This document shows, one piece after another, positions 52,092 through 62,627 of a stretch of 64,000 nucleotides of DNA. Position 1 is the stretch's first letter; each line of letters starts with the position of its first letter. Both the position numbers and the translations under genes were made by a program. The notes under the pieces are model-generated. The model worked only from the letters and a program-made list of their open reading frames with translations, made no database searches and was not told where the DNA came from. The DNA is from Pseudonocardia halophobica. GTDB lineage: Bacteria; Actinomycetota; Actinomycetes; Mycobacteriales; Pseudonocardiaceae. The stretch covers positions 1 through 64,000 of the forward strand of contig NZ_BSFQ01000024.1 in assembly GCF_027922425.1 (NCBI RefSeq). Reading direction: 5' to 3'.

Positions 52092-52282
52092 AACGGAGTG
52101 GCCGGGCCGCGTGTTCCCGGTCTCACGGTCACGCCGGTGCCGCACACCCGATGGAGCGTGCCGCGGGCCGTCGACGGGGTGTGCGACGGACATGCCGGGT
52201 GCGCTTACTGGCCCCGAGGGGTGTGCGAGGTCCCGAGGAGATGTACGAGGCGCCGCCGGGGTGGGGGGCGCCGGCGCGCCGG

Positions 52283-52855
52283 TCAGACCTCCTCGGCCTG
52301 CTGGGTGGCCGGGTCCCAGGTCCGGCCGGGCTCGCCCCAGCCGTGCTTGCGCAGCATCTTCTTGGCGGCGCGCTGGTTCCGCCCCACGAGGCGGTCCACG
52401 TAGACGAGGCCGTCGAGGTGGTCGGTCTCGTGCTGCAGGCAGCGCGCGAAGAAGCCCTTGCCCTCGACCTCGACGGGCTCCCCGAACTCGTCCGTGCCCG
52501 TGACCTTCGCCCACTCGGCACGGCCGGTCGGGTACTGCTCGCCGGGGACGGAGAGGCAGCCCTCGTCGTCCTCGTCCGGGTCCGGCATGCCCTCCGGCTT
52601 GTCCGACGTGGTGAGCACCGGGTTCACGACCACGCCGCGGCGCATCGTCCGCGACTCCTCGTCGGGGCAGTCGTAGACGAACACGCGCAGCCCGACGCCG
52701 ATCTGGTTGGCCGCGAGACCCACCCCGTGTGCCGCCGCCATGGTGTCGAACATGTCCGCGACCAGGGTCCGGAGCTCGTCGTCGTACGTCTCGACTGGGC
52801 GGGTCGGGGTGTGCAGGACGGGATCGCCGATGATGACGATGGGTCGGACGGCCAC
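52283..52855 (-). CDS. def: peptide deformylase
   Basis: This 190-residue metalloenzyme removes the N-formyl group from new proteins. Motifs are GVGLAANQ (44-51), EGCLS with C100, and H142-E143-x2-H146 (QHETDHLDG). The GTG at 52855 has TACTGT 6 nt upstream and so appears leaderless. It is divergent from the DUF3263 gene, in the order found at Rv0429c-Rv0430. Confidence 0.93.
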   Translation of the reverse strand: MAVRPIVIIGDPVLHTPTRPVETYDDELRTLVADMFDTMAAAHGVGLAANQIGVGLRVFVYDCPDEESRTMRRGVVVNPVLTTSDKPEGMPDPDEDDEGCLSVPGEQYPTGRAEWAKVTGTDEFGEPVEVEGKGFFARCLQHETDHLDGLVYVDRLVGRNQRAAKKMLRKHGWGEPGRTWDPATQQAEEV

Positions 52856-53014
52856 ACCCAGACAGTAATGTCCGCGCGGGACCCGCCCGGCCTTCCCCCG
52901 ATTCACGCCGCCGGGTGGCGCGTCCGCCCCGTTTCTGTCGGTCCATCGTGGTTCAATGACGCCCGCGAATGACAGCCGTGTCATTCCGGACGGAGCGACT
53001 GTGCAGGGAGCGTG

Positions 53015-53323
53015 ATGGAGTCCGCCACGGAAACCAGCGGGACGAACCGTCCCGCCGGCCCGCCGGTCCGCGAACTGGACCGCCGCGAGCGCGAGATCCT
53101 CGCCTTCGAGGGTCAGTGGTGGAAGTACCAGGGGGCCAAGGAACAGGCCATCCGTGAGCTGTTCGACATGTCGGCCACCCGCTACTACCAGGTGCTCAAC
53201 GCACTGGTCGACACCCCCGAGGCGCTCGCCGCCGATCCCCTCCTGGTCAAGCGGCTCCGCCGGCTGCGCGCCAGCCGGCAGCGCACCCGCGCCGCCCGGC
53301 GGCTCGGCATGGAGCCGTGGTGA
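53015..53323 (+). CDS. DUF3263 protein
   Basis: This 102-residue basic, helical protein matches DUF3263 (LDRREREILAFEGQWWKYQGAKEQAIRELFDMSATRYYQVLNALVDTP), which resembles a helix-turn-helix. It is probably a DNA-binding protein. ATG at 53015 is favoured over GTG at 53012 because of spacing from AGGGAG. It sits upstream of the VirR-like gene, as in mycobacteria (Rv0430). Confidence 0.88.
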   Translation: MESATETSGTNRPAGPPVRELDRREREILAFEGQWWKYQGAKEQAIRELFDMSATRYYQVLNALVDTPEALAADPLLVKRLRRLRASRQRTRAARRLGMEPW

Positions 53324-53362
53324 CCGTGACCCCGCCCGCCGCCCCCGCACCGGAGGACTGAC

Positions 53363-54037
53363 GTGACCGCACCCGCGTCCGGACCGTCGCCGCTGAAGGT
53401 CGGTGGCATCGCGCTCGTCGGCGTCGCCGTGATCGCCGCCGTGATCGGGCTGGTCACCCTGGGCACCGGGGACGGGGGCTCGGACGACGGGTCGGGGTCC
53501 ACCGCGGCCCCGCCCACCGCCTCGGTCGCCCCCGCGACCCCGGCACCGGGCTCGGGCACGGACGAGGTCCCGCTGCCCTCCTTCCCCGCCACCCCCACGG
53601 CGCTCGCGCCGACCACCACGGCCGCGCCGGTCGCGCCGCCGGTGGCAGGCGGTGCCGCCGGGGCCGCGGGCGCTGCGGGTGCCGCGGGTGGCGCGGGCGC
53701 TCCAGGTGCCGCCGGCGCCGGGAGCTACGGCGGCGGCGCGGCGGCCGCCCCCACGCTGCCGCTGCGCGTCTACAACAACAGCACGGTCGAGGGCCTGGCC
53801 GCGCGGGCCGCGGCGGACTTCCGCAACGGCGGCTGGACGGTCACCGACACCACCGGCTACCCGTACGGCGTGATCCCGAGCAGCACGGTCTACTACCGGC
53901 CCGGCACGAGCGAGCAGGCCTCCGCGGACCGGCTGGCCCAGGAGTACGGGCTGCGCGTGGAGCCGCGCTTCGAGGGCATCCAGGACGCCAGCCCGGGTCT
54001 CATCGTGATCGTCACCCAGGACTACAAGACCAAGTGA
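53363..54037 (+). CDS. LytR C-terminal-domain membrane protein (VirR-like)
   Basis: This 224-residue protein has one transmembrane segment (VGGIALVGVAVIAAVIGLVTL, about 13-33), a long Pro/Ala/Gly/Thr-rich linker (about 40-130) and a C-terminal LytR_C domain (about 133-224, LRVYNNSTVEGLAARAAADFRNGGW). It is the counterpart of VirR (Rv0431), which affects envelope vesicle release in mycobacteria. It is 39 nt after the DUF3263 gene. Confidence 0.85.
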   Translation: MTAPASGPSPLKVGGIALVGVAVIAAVIGLVTLGTGDGGSDDGSGSTAAPPTASVAPATPAPGSGTDEVPLPSFPATPTALAPTTTAAPVAPPVAGGAAGAAGAAGAAGGAGAPGAAGAGSYGGGAAAAPTLPLRVYNNSTVEGLAARAAADFRNGGWTVTDTTGYPYGVIPSSTVYYRPGTSEQASADRLAQEYGLRVEPRFEGIQDASPGLIVIVTQDYKTK

Positions 54038-54067
54038 CACCCCACTGACCGATCCGCTCCCCAGCGC

Positions 54068-54096
54068 ACGGCGCGCCCCCACCCGGGGCGCGCCGT
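54068..54096. terminator. bidirectional terminator between VirR-like and AAA+ genes
   Basis: ACGGCGCGCCCC (54068-54079) and GGGGCGCGCCGT (54085-54096) form a perfect 12-bp stem with a 5-nt loop between convergent genes. Confidence 0.85.
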
Positions 54097-54112
54097 TCGC
54101 CGTTGTACGGCC

Positions 54113-56455
54113 CTAGTCGGCGGCGCGCCGCGCCGCGTAGGCCTCCAGCTCGGCGACCTGCACCGGGTCGAGGCTCGGCGGGACGGCCCGACGGGCCTTC
54201 TCCAGGTGCGCGGCGGTGACCTCGGTGGCGTCGAGCGACTCCCGCATCGCGGTCAGCGCGGCCTCGCGCAGCACGGCCGCGCAGTCGGCGGCCGAGTAGC
54301 CCTCGAGGCCGGCGGCGAGGTCGGCCAGGTCCACGTCCGCGGCCAGCGGGGTGTTGCGGCCCGCCGCGCGCAGGATGTCGGCGCGCGCCTCGGCGTCGGG
54401 CGGCGGCACGAAGACCAGCCGCTCCAGTCGCCCCGGGCGCAGCAGCGCGGGATCGACCAGCTCCGGCCGGTTCGTCGCGCCGACCACGACGACCTCGCGC
54501 AACGGCGTGGCCCCGTCGAGCTCGGTGAGCAGGGCGGCGACCACCCGGTCGGCCACGCCGGAGTCGGTGGAGCCGCCGCGGCGCGGGGCGAGGGCGTCGA
54601 CCTCGTCGAGGAACACGAGCGCCGGCGCGGCGTCCGAGGCCTTGCGGAACAGCTCGCGGACCGCCCGCTCGGACTCGCCCACGTACTTGTCCAGCAGCTC
54701 GGCGCCCTTCACCGAGAACACGTTGAGCTGACCGGATCCGGCCAACGCGCGGAGCAGGAAGGTCTTGCCGCCGCCGGGCGGCCCGTAGAGCAGCACGCCG
54801 CGCGGGGCCTCGACCCCGAGCCGGGCGAAGGAGTCCGGGTACCGCAGCGGCCAGAGCACCGCCTCCGTGAGCGCCTGCTTCACCTCGGTCATGTCGCCCA
54901 CCTGGTCGAGGGTGAGGCCGCCGGTCTGCAGGGTGCCGGTGGAGGACATGGAGATCGGCCGCACCGACCCCACCGCGCCGAGCAGGTCGGCCATCTCGAT
55001 CCGGGCGCCGTCCGCCTCCGGAGCGGCCGCGGGCTCGACGGGACCGGGGGCGGCGTCGTCGACCACCGCCGGGGCCGGGACCTCGGCGGGGCTGCTCCCG
55101 GCCCCGTGGCGCAGCGCCGCGGTCACCGCGGCCTCGCGGCGGACCGCGGCCAGGTCGGCCACGACGAACCCGGGGGTGCGCGAGGCGACCGCGGCGAGGT
55201 CGACGTCCTCGGCCAGCGGGACGTCGGCGAGCAGCCGGCGGAGCAGGTCGGCCCGCACCGACGCGTCGGGCAGGCCCAGCCCGAGCTCCCGGTCGGCCAG
55301 GTCGGGGGCCCGCAACCGCGGGTCGACGGCCTCGGGCGCCGCCGTCGTCGCGACGAGGGCGAGGTTCGGGGTGCCGATCGCCTCCCGCAGCCCGTCGAGG
55401 ACCAGGGTGGCGAGCGGCGGCGGCGAGGCGGCGGGCAGCAGCGCGTCGACGTCCGTGACGAGCAGGACCACCGGACGTCCGGCACCGGCCTCGCCGCGGG
55501 CCCGGGTCAGGCACTCCTGCACCCGCGCCGCGGCCGACGCCGGCTCCAGCGCCGCGATCGCCGGCCCCGGCAGCTCCACGCAGCCGGCCCCGACCGCGCT
55601 CGCCACGCTGTGGACCAGCGTCGTCTTCCCGACGCCCTCCGGCCCGGTCACCAGTACCCCGAGCCGGGGCGTGCCGCCGAGGCGGACCAGCAGCTCGGGC
55701 CGCGAGAAGGTCAGCTCCAGCCACTCGACGAGCCGGCGCGCGGGCGCGGTGTTGCCGACCAGGGCGTCGAGCGGGAGCGTCGGCTCCGCCGTCGCGTCCG
55801 GGACGGGCGGGGCCGGCGGTGCCGGGTGCGGCGCGGCGGGCCTGCCCGACGGCCGCGGCTCGGCGGCCGGGGCCGCCGGGGAGTCCGCCGTCGTCGGGCC
55901 GTCCAGCCAGCCGACGACGGTGGTCGGGTGCACCGAGACGGGACCGGGCGGGTCGGCTTGCGAGACCGTGACCAGCTCGCTGGTCCAGGCCCCGCCGATC
56001 GCGGCGGCGAGGGCGCGGCGGGCCTTCGGGACGTCCGCCCCGGGCGGCGGGGCGATGTCCTGCGGCAGCAGGGACACGGCGTCGCCGCCGGTCAGGACCT
56101 TGCCGAGCAGCGCGAGCCGGGCGGTGGCCGGCGGGACGGCGCTGCGCACCAGCCGCGAGCCGGCGAGCACCACCCGCCGGGCCGGGGCCACCGCCACCGG
56201 CCCGACGACCACGGACGCCCCGTCGGTGAGGCCGGCGTTGGAGAGGGTGACGTCGTCGAGCAGGGCCTGGCCGGGCGCGGCCGCCGGGTCGCCGGCGACG
56301 GCGAGGGCGCTGGTAGCCCGGGCGCCGGTGAGGGTGACGGCGTCCCAGCTGCGCAGGTGCAGCGCGTCGAGCACCTCGGGGTGGAGCCGCACGACGCCCC
56401 GCCGGGCGTCGACGGCGGACGTGGCGAGGCGGGCGACCAACGTGATCACGGGCAC
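54113..56455 (-). CDS. CDC48-like double AAA+ ATPase (Rv0435c type)
   Basis: This 780-residue protein has an N-terminal double-psi-barrel-like domain (about 1-90), a Pro/Ala-rich linker (about 185-225), D1 (Walker A GPEGVGKTT, 271-279) and D2 (Walker A GPPGGGKTF, 558-566; Walker B LVFLDEVD, 613-620). In D1 the Walker B reads LLVTDVD, with the DE pair changed to TD, so D1 should bind but poorly hydrolyse ATP. It resembles p97/CDC48 unfoldases. It heads the group before pssA and psd, 64 nt downstream of pssA on the same strand. Confidence 0.85.
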   Translation of the reverse strand: MPVITLVARLATSAVDARRGVVRLHPEVLDALHLRSWDAVTLTGARATSALAVAGDPAAAPGQALLDDVTLSNAGLTDGASVVVGPVAVAPARRVVLAGSRLVRSAVPPATARLALLGKVLTGGDAVSLLPQDIAPPPGADVPKARRALAAAIGGAWTSELVTVSQADPPGPVSVHPTTVVGWLDGPTTADSPAAPAAEPRPSGRPAAPHPAPPAPPVPDATAEPTLPLDALVGNTAPARRLVEWLELTFSRPELLVRLGGTPRLGVLVTGPEGVGKTTLVHSVASAVGAGCVELPGPAIAALEPASAAARVQECLTRARGEAGAGRPVVLLVTDVDALLPAASPPPLATLVLDGLREAIGTPNLALVATTAAPEAVDPRLRAPDLADRELGLGLPDASVRADLLRRLLADVPLAEDVDLAAVASRTPGFVVADLAAVRREAAVTAALRHGAGSSPAEVPAPAVVDDAAPGPVEPAAAPEADGARIEMADLLGAVGSVRPISMSSTGTLQTGGLTLDQVGDMTEVKQALTEAVLWPLRYPDSFARLGVEAPRGVLLYGPPGGGKTFLLRALAGSGQLNVFSVKGAELLDKYVGESERAVRELFRKASDAAPALVFLDEVDALAPRRGGSTDSGVADRVVAALLTELDGATPLREVVVVGATNRPELVDPALLRPGRLERLVFVPPPDAEARADILRAAGRNTPLAADVDLADLAAGLEGYSAADCAAVLREAALTAMRESLDATEVTAAHLEKARRAVPPSLDPVQVAELEAYAARRAAD

Positions 56456-56519
56456 CGGTTCACCGTATCGATCCGATCGGGGCGTCCTGCGGGGTCGGGC
56501 CGCCGTTCGACGGCTGCCC

Positions 56520-57524
56520 TCACCGGCGCCGCAGCCCCCGGCGGCGCTCGGTGCTGGGCAACCGCCGGGTCTGCCCGAGCGGGCGCATCGGGCGGACCGG
56601 GCGCGCGGGGCCGCCGTCGAACGGCTCGACGGGGTCCTCCGCGCTGCGGCGCCGCACCATCCCGCCCATGTTGCGGGCGACGGCGATGGTCCGGCCGGCG
56701 ACCCGGCGGCGCAGCGGCGGCCGCAGGCCGAGCCGGCGGGCCGCCCGGGCGGCTCGGTCGCCGGCCCGGCGCTCGCGCACCGGCACGCCCCACGCCTCCG
56801 GGTGCCGCTCCAGCCACTTGTAGCGGTACACCGTGTACGGGATGAGCAGCAGGTAGCCGACGCCGATCAGCGCCATCCCGAGGAAGGGCGCGGTCAGCAG
56901 GATCGCCGCGGCCACCCCGACCAGCACGAGCAGCGGCGCGACGTACCGCGGCCGCACGCGCGCGGTCTTCAGCGAGAGCGTGGGGATGCGGCTGACCATG
57001 AGCGCCGCGGTGCACAGCGCCCACACCCCGACCGTGACCGGCGACGACCACCAGCCCGGGCCGAAGTGCAGGAAGAGGTAGAGGGGGATGCCGGCCGTGA
57101 GCGCCGCCGCCGGGGCCGGGACCCCGACGAAGAACTCCTTGGCGAACGGCGGCTGGTCCTCGTCGTCGATCAGGGTGTTGAAGCGGGCCAGCCGCAGCGC
57201 CATGCAGACGGCGAAGATCAGCGCGACCACCCAGCCGAGCCGGGTGCCCTGCAGCGACCAGATGTAGATGACCAGCGCCGGGGCGACGCCGAAGGACACC
57301 AGGTCCGCCAGCGAGTCCAGCTCCTGCCCGATGCGGCTGCTGGCGTCGAGCAGGCGGGCGAGGCCGCCGTCGAGGGCGTCGCACAGGGCGGCCGCGCCCG
57401 CGGCGGCGATGCACAGCTCGAACCGGCCGGCCAGCGCGAAGTTGACCGCCGAGAGCCCGGCGCAGAGCGCGAGGACGGTGACGGCGTTGGGCAGCAGCCT
57501 CACGCCCGCCTGGTAGGTGTTCAC
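56520..57524 (-). CDS. pssA: CDP-diacylglycerol--serine O-phosphatidyltransferase
   Basis: This 334-residue membrane enzyme makes phosphatidylserine. The CDP-alcohol phosphotransferase motif is complete: D49-x2-D52-G53-x2-A56-R57, then G66, D70 and D74. Several hydrophobic helices follow, and a basic Arg-rich tail of about 90 residues (245-334) is unusually long. Its ATG overlaps the psd stop (ATGA). It corresponds to Rv0436c. Confidence 0.92.
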   Translation of the reverse strand: MNTYQAGVRLLPNAVTVLALCAGLSAVNFALAGRFELCIAAAGAAALCDALDGGLARLLDASSRIGQELDSLADLVSFGVAPALVIYIWSLQGTRLGWVVALIFAVCMALRLARFNTLIDDEDQPPFAKEFFVGVPAPAAALTAGIPLYLFLHFGPGWWSSPVTVGVWALCTAALMVSRIPTLSLKTARVRPRYVAPLLVLVGVAAAILLTAPFLGMALIGVGYLLLIPYTVYRYKWLERHPEAWGVPVRERRAGDRAARAARRLGLRPPLRRRVAGRTIAVARNMGGMVRRRSAEDPVEPFDGGPARPVRPMRPLGQTRRLPSTERRRGLRRR

Positions 57525-58381
57525 GGCCGGTCCTTGTCGACGGCGTCGTTCACCACGGCCTCCTGCCCCACGGCGTCCTTCACCACGGCGAGGTCCGCAA
57601 GGACGGTCTCCCCGCCGATGGTGCGCTGCCCCACCGACACCTCGGGGGCGACGCCCGGCGGGAGGTAGGTGTCGACGCGCGAGCCGAACCGGATGAGCCC
57701 GTAGGTCTCACCCGCGGCGACCTCGTCGCCCGGCTTCACGTCGCAGCGGATCCGCCGCGCCAGCAGCCCGGCGATCTGGACGACGCCGACCAGGTGCCCG
57801 GACTGCGTCTCCAGGACCAGGGCGTTGCGCTCGTTGTCCTCGCTCGCCTTGTCCAGGTCCGCGGAGAGGAAGGCGCCGGGGCGGTACTCGACCGAGCGGA
57901 TCCGGCCGTGCATCGGGATGCGCTGGACATGCACGTCGAGCACGGAGAGGAACACGCTGACCCGGGTGACCGGCTCGCGCGGCAGGTCCAGCTCCGCGGG
58001 CGGGACGACCTCGGAGATCAGCGCGACGGTGCCGTCGGCCGGGGCGAGGACGGCACCCGGCCGCGGCGGCGGCACGCGTCGCGGCGCGCGGAAGAAGGCC
58101 GCGGTGGCGGCGGTGGCCAGCAGGCCCACACCGGTACCCCGGCCCGTCAGCAGCCGGACTGCGCCGGCCGCGGCCGCGACGGCGGCGATGATCGGGCGGC
58201 CGCCGGGATGCAGCGGCGGGACGGCCTCGCGCACCAGCTTCGCGGCGTGCAGCACCGGGTTCTCGCCGCCGGTGGCCGGCGGGGCACCCGCCGAATGCAG
58301 CTCGGAGGTGGTCCCGGGCCTGTCGTGGGGGCCGGCCCCGGGTGCGCCCGGGGGCGGGGTCGCGGGGGTGGTCGCGGCCAT
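57521..58381 (-). CDS. psd: phosphatidylserine decarboxylase proenzyme
   Basis: This 286-residue pyruvoyl enzyme makes phosphatidylethanolamine. The GS self-cleavage site is S234 in RFGSRVD, and LAPADGTVA (112-120) and a VHVQRIPMHG block are typical. A Pro/Ala/Gly-rich N-terminus of about 40 residues precedes the fold, and a hydrophobic segment (about 64-95) may anchor it to the membrane. It is first of the psd-pssA operon. Corresponds to Rv0437c. Confidence 0.9.
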   Translation of the reverse strand: MAATTPATPPPGAPGAGPHDRPGTTSELHSAGAPPATGGENPVLHAAKLVREAVPPLHPGGRPIIAAVAAAAGAVRLLTGRGTGVGLLATAATAAFFRAPRRVPPPRPGAVLAPADGTVALISEVVPPAELDLPREPVTRVSVFLSVLDVHVQRIPMHGRIRSVEYRPGAFLSADLDKASEDNERNALVLETQSGHLVGVVQIAGLLARRIRCDVKPGDEVAAGETYGLIRFGSRVDTYLPPGVAPEVSVGQRTIGGETVLADLAVVKDAVGQEAVVNDAVDKDRP

Positions 58382-58675
58382 GGTGCCAGCGGCTCCTCGT
58401 CGGCAACGCCGGTTCTCCCGGTCTCCCGGCCGGTGCGGGAGGGAGGGCGCGGGCGCCACGCTACTGCGATCCCGGGACCGGGCGGTGGGGCCCCTGCGGG
58501 CCCGACGGCCGAACGGGGCGGTACGCCGCTCGACAGCAAAGGGCCGGGGCCGCCATCCCCCGAGACGGCGACCCCGGCCTTGGAACCGCTCGTCCGCTCC
58601 CCAGCGACGGGCGGTAGGTCCTGTGCGTCGAGAGGTGGTTACCCGCCCCCCGCTCAAAGTATCCCCAGCACCCGA

Positions 58676-58725
58676 CCGATCGTCCAGATCAATCCGCGAG
58701 GAACTGGATGATCTGCACCGATCGG
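58676..58725. promoter_or_regulatory. GATC-containing inverted repeat
   Basis: CCGATCG-CAGATCA (left, 58676-58691, with a 2-nt internal break) is complementary to TGATCTG-CGATCGG (right, 58709-58725, 3-nt break) across a 17-nt loop. It could be a structured RNA or a protein-binding site. Confidence 0.45.
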
Positions 58726-58807
58726 CCGAACACTCACCTGGTAAGACGTCCCGGCGGCGCGAAGTGTTGCACCCTCCGCATGTGATGCGTACCACTTTCC
58801 GGGTGAC

Positions 58808-58827
58808 AGGGGGACGCCGTACCCCCT
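58808..58827 (-). terminator. terminator of moeA
   Basis: AGGGGG and CCCCCT (58808-58813, 58822-58827) form a 6-bp stem with an 8-nt loop, 9 nt beyond the moeA stop. Confidence 0.5.
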
Positions 58828-58836
58828 AAAGGCCCC

Positions 58837-60075
58837 TCACAGAGCGCTGTCGAGCAGCCACACCTCGAGTTCGTCCCCCGGATGCACGCCCGTGGCCTCG
58901 GCCGGCACCACGAACAGGCAGTCCGCCCTGGCCAGAGCCGCGAGCATGTGCGAGGCGGGCGACCCGACCTCGCCGACCGTGCCGTCCCGCGCGTCGAGCG
59001 TGCCGCGGCGGAACTGCGTGCGCCCGGCGGGCGAGCGGAGCGCCTCGCGCGAGCGGGCCGTGACGACCGGCCTGTCGGGGTACGGGTGGCCCATCGCCCG
59101 GCGCAGCACGGGGCGCACGAACACCTCGAAGGAGACCTGGGAGCTCACCGGGTTGCCCGGCAGCGTGACGACCGGGCAGCTGACCTCGCCGAACTCGACC
59201 ACACCCGCGCCCTGCGGGCCACCCGGCTGCATGCCGACCTTGACGAACTCCACGCCGTGGCCGGTCAGCGCGTCCTTCACCACCTCGTAGGCCCCCGCGC
59301 TCACCCCGCCGGAGGTCACCACCAGGTCGACGCCCGCGACGATCCGCTCGGCGAGGACCTTCCGGAACTGCTCGACGTCGTCTGGGACGAAGCGGAGCTG
59401 GTCTGCGGTGCCGCCCGCGTCCCGCACCGCCGCGGCGAGCATGGCGCCGTTGGACTCGTAGATCTGGCCGGGCGCGAGCGGCTCGCCCGGCGCGACGAGC
59501 TCGGAGCCGGTGGAGAGGACGAGGACGTGCGGCCGGCGGCGCACCGGCAGCGTGGCCCGGCCGACCGCGGCGGCGACCCCGATCTGCGCGGCACCGAGGA
59601 CGGTGCCGGCGTCGAGCACCGCGGTGCCCTCGAAAACGTCCTCGCCGACGGTGCGCACGTGCGTGCCGGCCGCGGGCGCCGCGGAGATCGCCACCCGCTC
59701 GGTGCCGCCGTCCGTCAGCTCGACCTGGACGATCGCGTCGGCACCCGCGGGCACCGGGGCGCCGGTCATGATCCGGGCGGCGGTGCCGGGCTCCAGCGGC
59801 GGCACGTCCGTGCGCCCCGCCGGGATGTCGGCGGCGACGGGCAGGGTGACCGGGCTGTCCGCGGTGGCCCCCGCCACGTCGGCGGCCCGGACGGCGTACC
59901 CGTCCATCGCGGAGTTGTCGAAGGGCGGCAGGGAGATCGCCGCGGTGACCGGCTCGGCGAGCACCCGCCCGCGCGCCTCCGCGAGCGGCACGACCTCCAC
60001 CCCGGTGGGCGGCAGGAGGGCCGCGACGACGGCCCGGTGCTCCTCGACGGTGCGGGGCGGTTTCGCGGCACTCAC
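58837..60075 (-). CDS. moeA: molybdopterin molybdenumtransferase
   Basis: This 412-residue enzyme inserts molybdenum into adenylylated molybdopterin. Visible are PPFDNSAMDGYAVRA (about 50-64), MTGAPVP, the VLSTGSELV and GGVSAGAYEVVKD blocks, and LPGNPVSSQVSFEVF near the C-terminus. The GTG at 60075 is slightly favoured over ATG at 60084. It is divergent from groEL and matches the moeA next to groEL2 in mycobacteria. It supplies the two Mo hydroxylases in the window. Confidence 0.9.
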   Translation of the reverse strand: MSAAKPPRTVEEHRAVVAALLPPTGVEVVPLAEARGRVLAEPVTAAISLPPFDNSAMDGYAVRAADVAGATADSPVTLPVAADIPAGRTDVPPLEPGTAARIMTGAPVPAGADAIVQVELTDGGTERVAISAAPAAGTHVRTVGEDVFEGTAVLDAGTVLGAAQIGVAAAVGRATLPVRRRPHVLVLSTGSELVAPGEPLAPGQIYESNGAMLAAAVRDAGGTADQLRFVPDDVEQFRKVLAERIVAGVDLVVTSGGVSAGAYEVVKDALTGHGVEFVKVGMQPGGPQGAGVVEFGEVSCPVVTLPGNPVSSQVSFEVFVRPVLRRAMGHPYPDRPVVTARSREALRSPAGRTQFRRGTLDARDGTVGEVGSPASHMLAALARADCLFVVPAEATGVHPGDELEVWLLDSAL

Positions 60076-60128
60076 ACCGGCCATCCTGCCGCAGGGCCGA
60101 CACCACGGTCGGGTCGACCCGCGCTCGG

Positions 60129-60154
60129 TTGCACTCACCCACCCCGAGTGCTAA
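60129..60154. promoter_or_regulatory. CIRCE operator, copy 1
   Basis: TTGCACTC, a 9-nt spacer and GAGTGCTAA match the CIRCE consensus of HrcA (TTAGCACTC-N9-GAGTGCTAA) with one base missing on the left. It lies upstream of groEL. Confidence 0.85.
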
Positions 60155-60162
60155 AAACGGCG

Positions 60163-60189
60163 CTGGCACTCGCCTGTCGGGAGTGCCAG
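60163..60189. promoter_or_regulatory. CIRCE operator, copy 2
   Basis: CTGGCACTC, a 9-nt spacer and GAGTGCCAG form a perfect inverted repeat with the CIRCE core. It starts 8 nt after copy 1 and about 94 nt before the groEL start. Confidence 0.85.
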
Positions 60190-60282
60190 GTCGGGCCGGT
60201 GAGGCCGGCGCAGGGTTGCCGGCCGTCCGTCGCGGGCGCCGTGTTCGAACCGACGAGTCATCCCAACCGGAGGACCACCCCC

Positions 60283-61911
<1,629 letters not shown>

Positions 61912-61936
61912 GTCCGGCCACCTGGTTCGTCCCGCG

Positions 61937-61964
61937 GGGGCGGTGGGCTTCGGCCCGCCGCCCC
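61937..61964 (+). terminator. groEL terminator with TTCG loop
   Basis: GGGGCGGTGGGC (61937-61948) pairs with GCCCGCCGCCCC (61953-61964), one G-T pair, around a stable TTCG tetraloop, 26 nt after the stop. Confidence 0.85.
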
Positions 61965-61980
61965 TGCGGCGTTCTCGGGG

Positions 61981-62400
61981 TCAGCCCGCCATCCACAGCC
62001 AGACGCTGCCGCCCGCCACGAGGAACGTCGGGACCAGCGCGATCAGCACCGGCCAGACCCGCCGCGCCCCGCTCGTCGCGAACCAGAAGCCGATCGGCCA
62101 GGCGATCGCGACCGCGCCCATGACCGCGCCGAACATCACGCCGCCCGCATCAGCGAGACCCAGGCCGAACGCGATCCCCATCAGGCCGAACAGGGCGGGC
62201 CAGAAGGCGCAGAGGACCGTCAGGGTCAGCCCGGCGATCCGTGTCGCCAGCACCGCCGGCGGCGCCGGCCGCCGCCCGTGGGGCTCCTCGGGCAGGCCGG
62301 TGGGGAGGGTCGGGAGGCGGGGCGCGGGAAGGGTCGGGGGTGGGGCGGTGGGCCGGGTCCACCGTGCCGCATCGGGATCGTGGTGCGGTGTCGTGGTCAC
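61981..62400 (-). CDS. small membrane protein, unknown
   Basis: This 139-residue protein has a Pro-rich N-terminal half (about 10-50) and three hydrophobic helices in the C-terminal half (starting IAGLTLTVLCAFWPALFGL). I do not recognise the family. The GTG at 62400 has no ribosome site, but TAGCGT lies 7 nt upstream, fitting leaderless translation. It is convergent with groEL. Confidence 0.65.
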   Translation of the reverse strand: MTTTPHHDPDAARWTRPTAPPPTLPAPRLPTLPTGLPEEPHGRRPAPPAVLATRIAGLTLTVLCAFWPALFGLMGIAFGLGLADAGGVMFGAVMGAVAIAWPIGFWFATSGARRVWPVLIALVPTFLVAGGSVWLWMAG

Positions 62401-62627
62401 GGGCCCGACGCTACGAATCCGCAGGTCGCACGGCAGTCGTGCCACCACCACAGCCCTCGGCGGCCAGCAGGTGATCCTTCCGGGTGTCACCCTGCGGCTG
62501 TCGCCACAGCAGTCCCGTGCCTCTCACCGCCGTTGATCATTGCGAGTGACACGTGATCGTCAGGGCGGCAGCACTCCTGTCCCGCTCGGACCGATCATGC
62601 GCTGCCCGGAGCGATCAGTGAGAACGC

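Larger units (their letters stand above)
58382..58836. other. 455-bp non-coding region upstream of psd
   Basis: No convincing gene is seen. It must hold the psd promoter and leader, and it holds an imperfect inverted repeat at 58676-58725 and the moeA terminator at 58808-58827. Confidence 0.65.
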
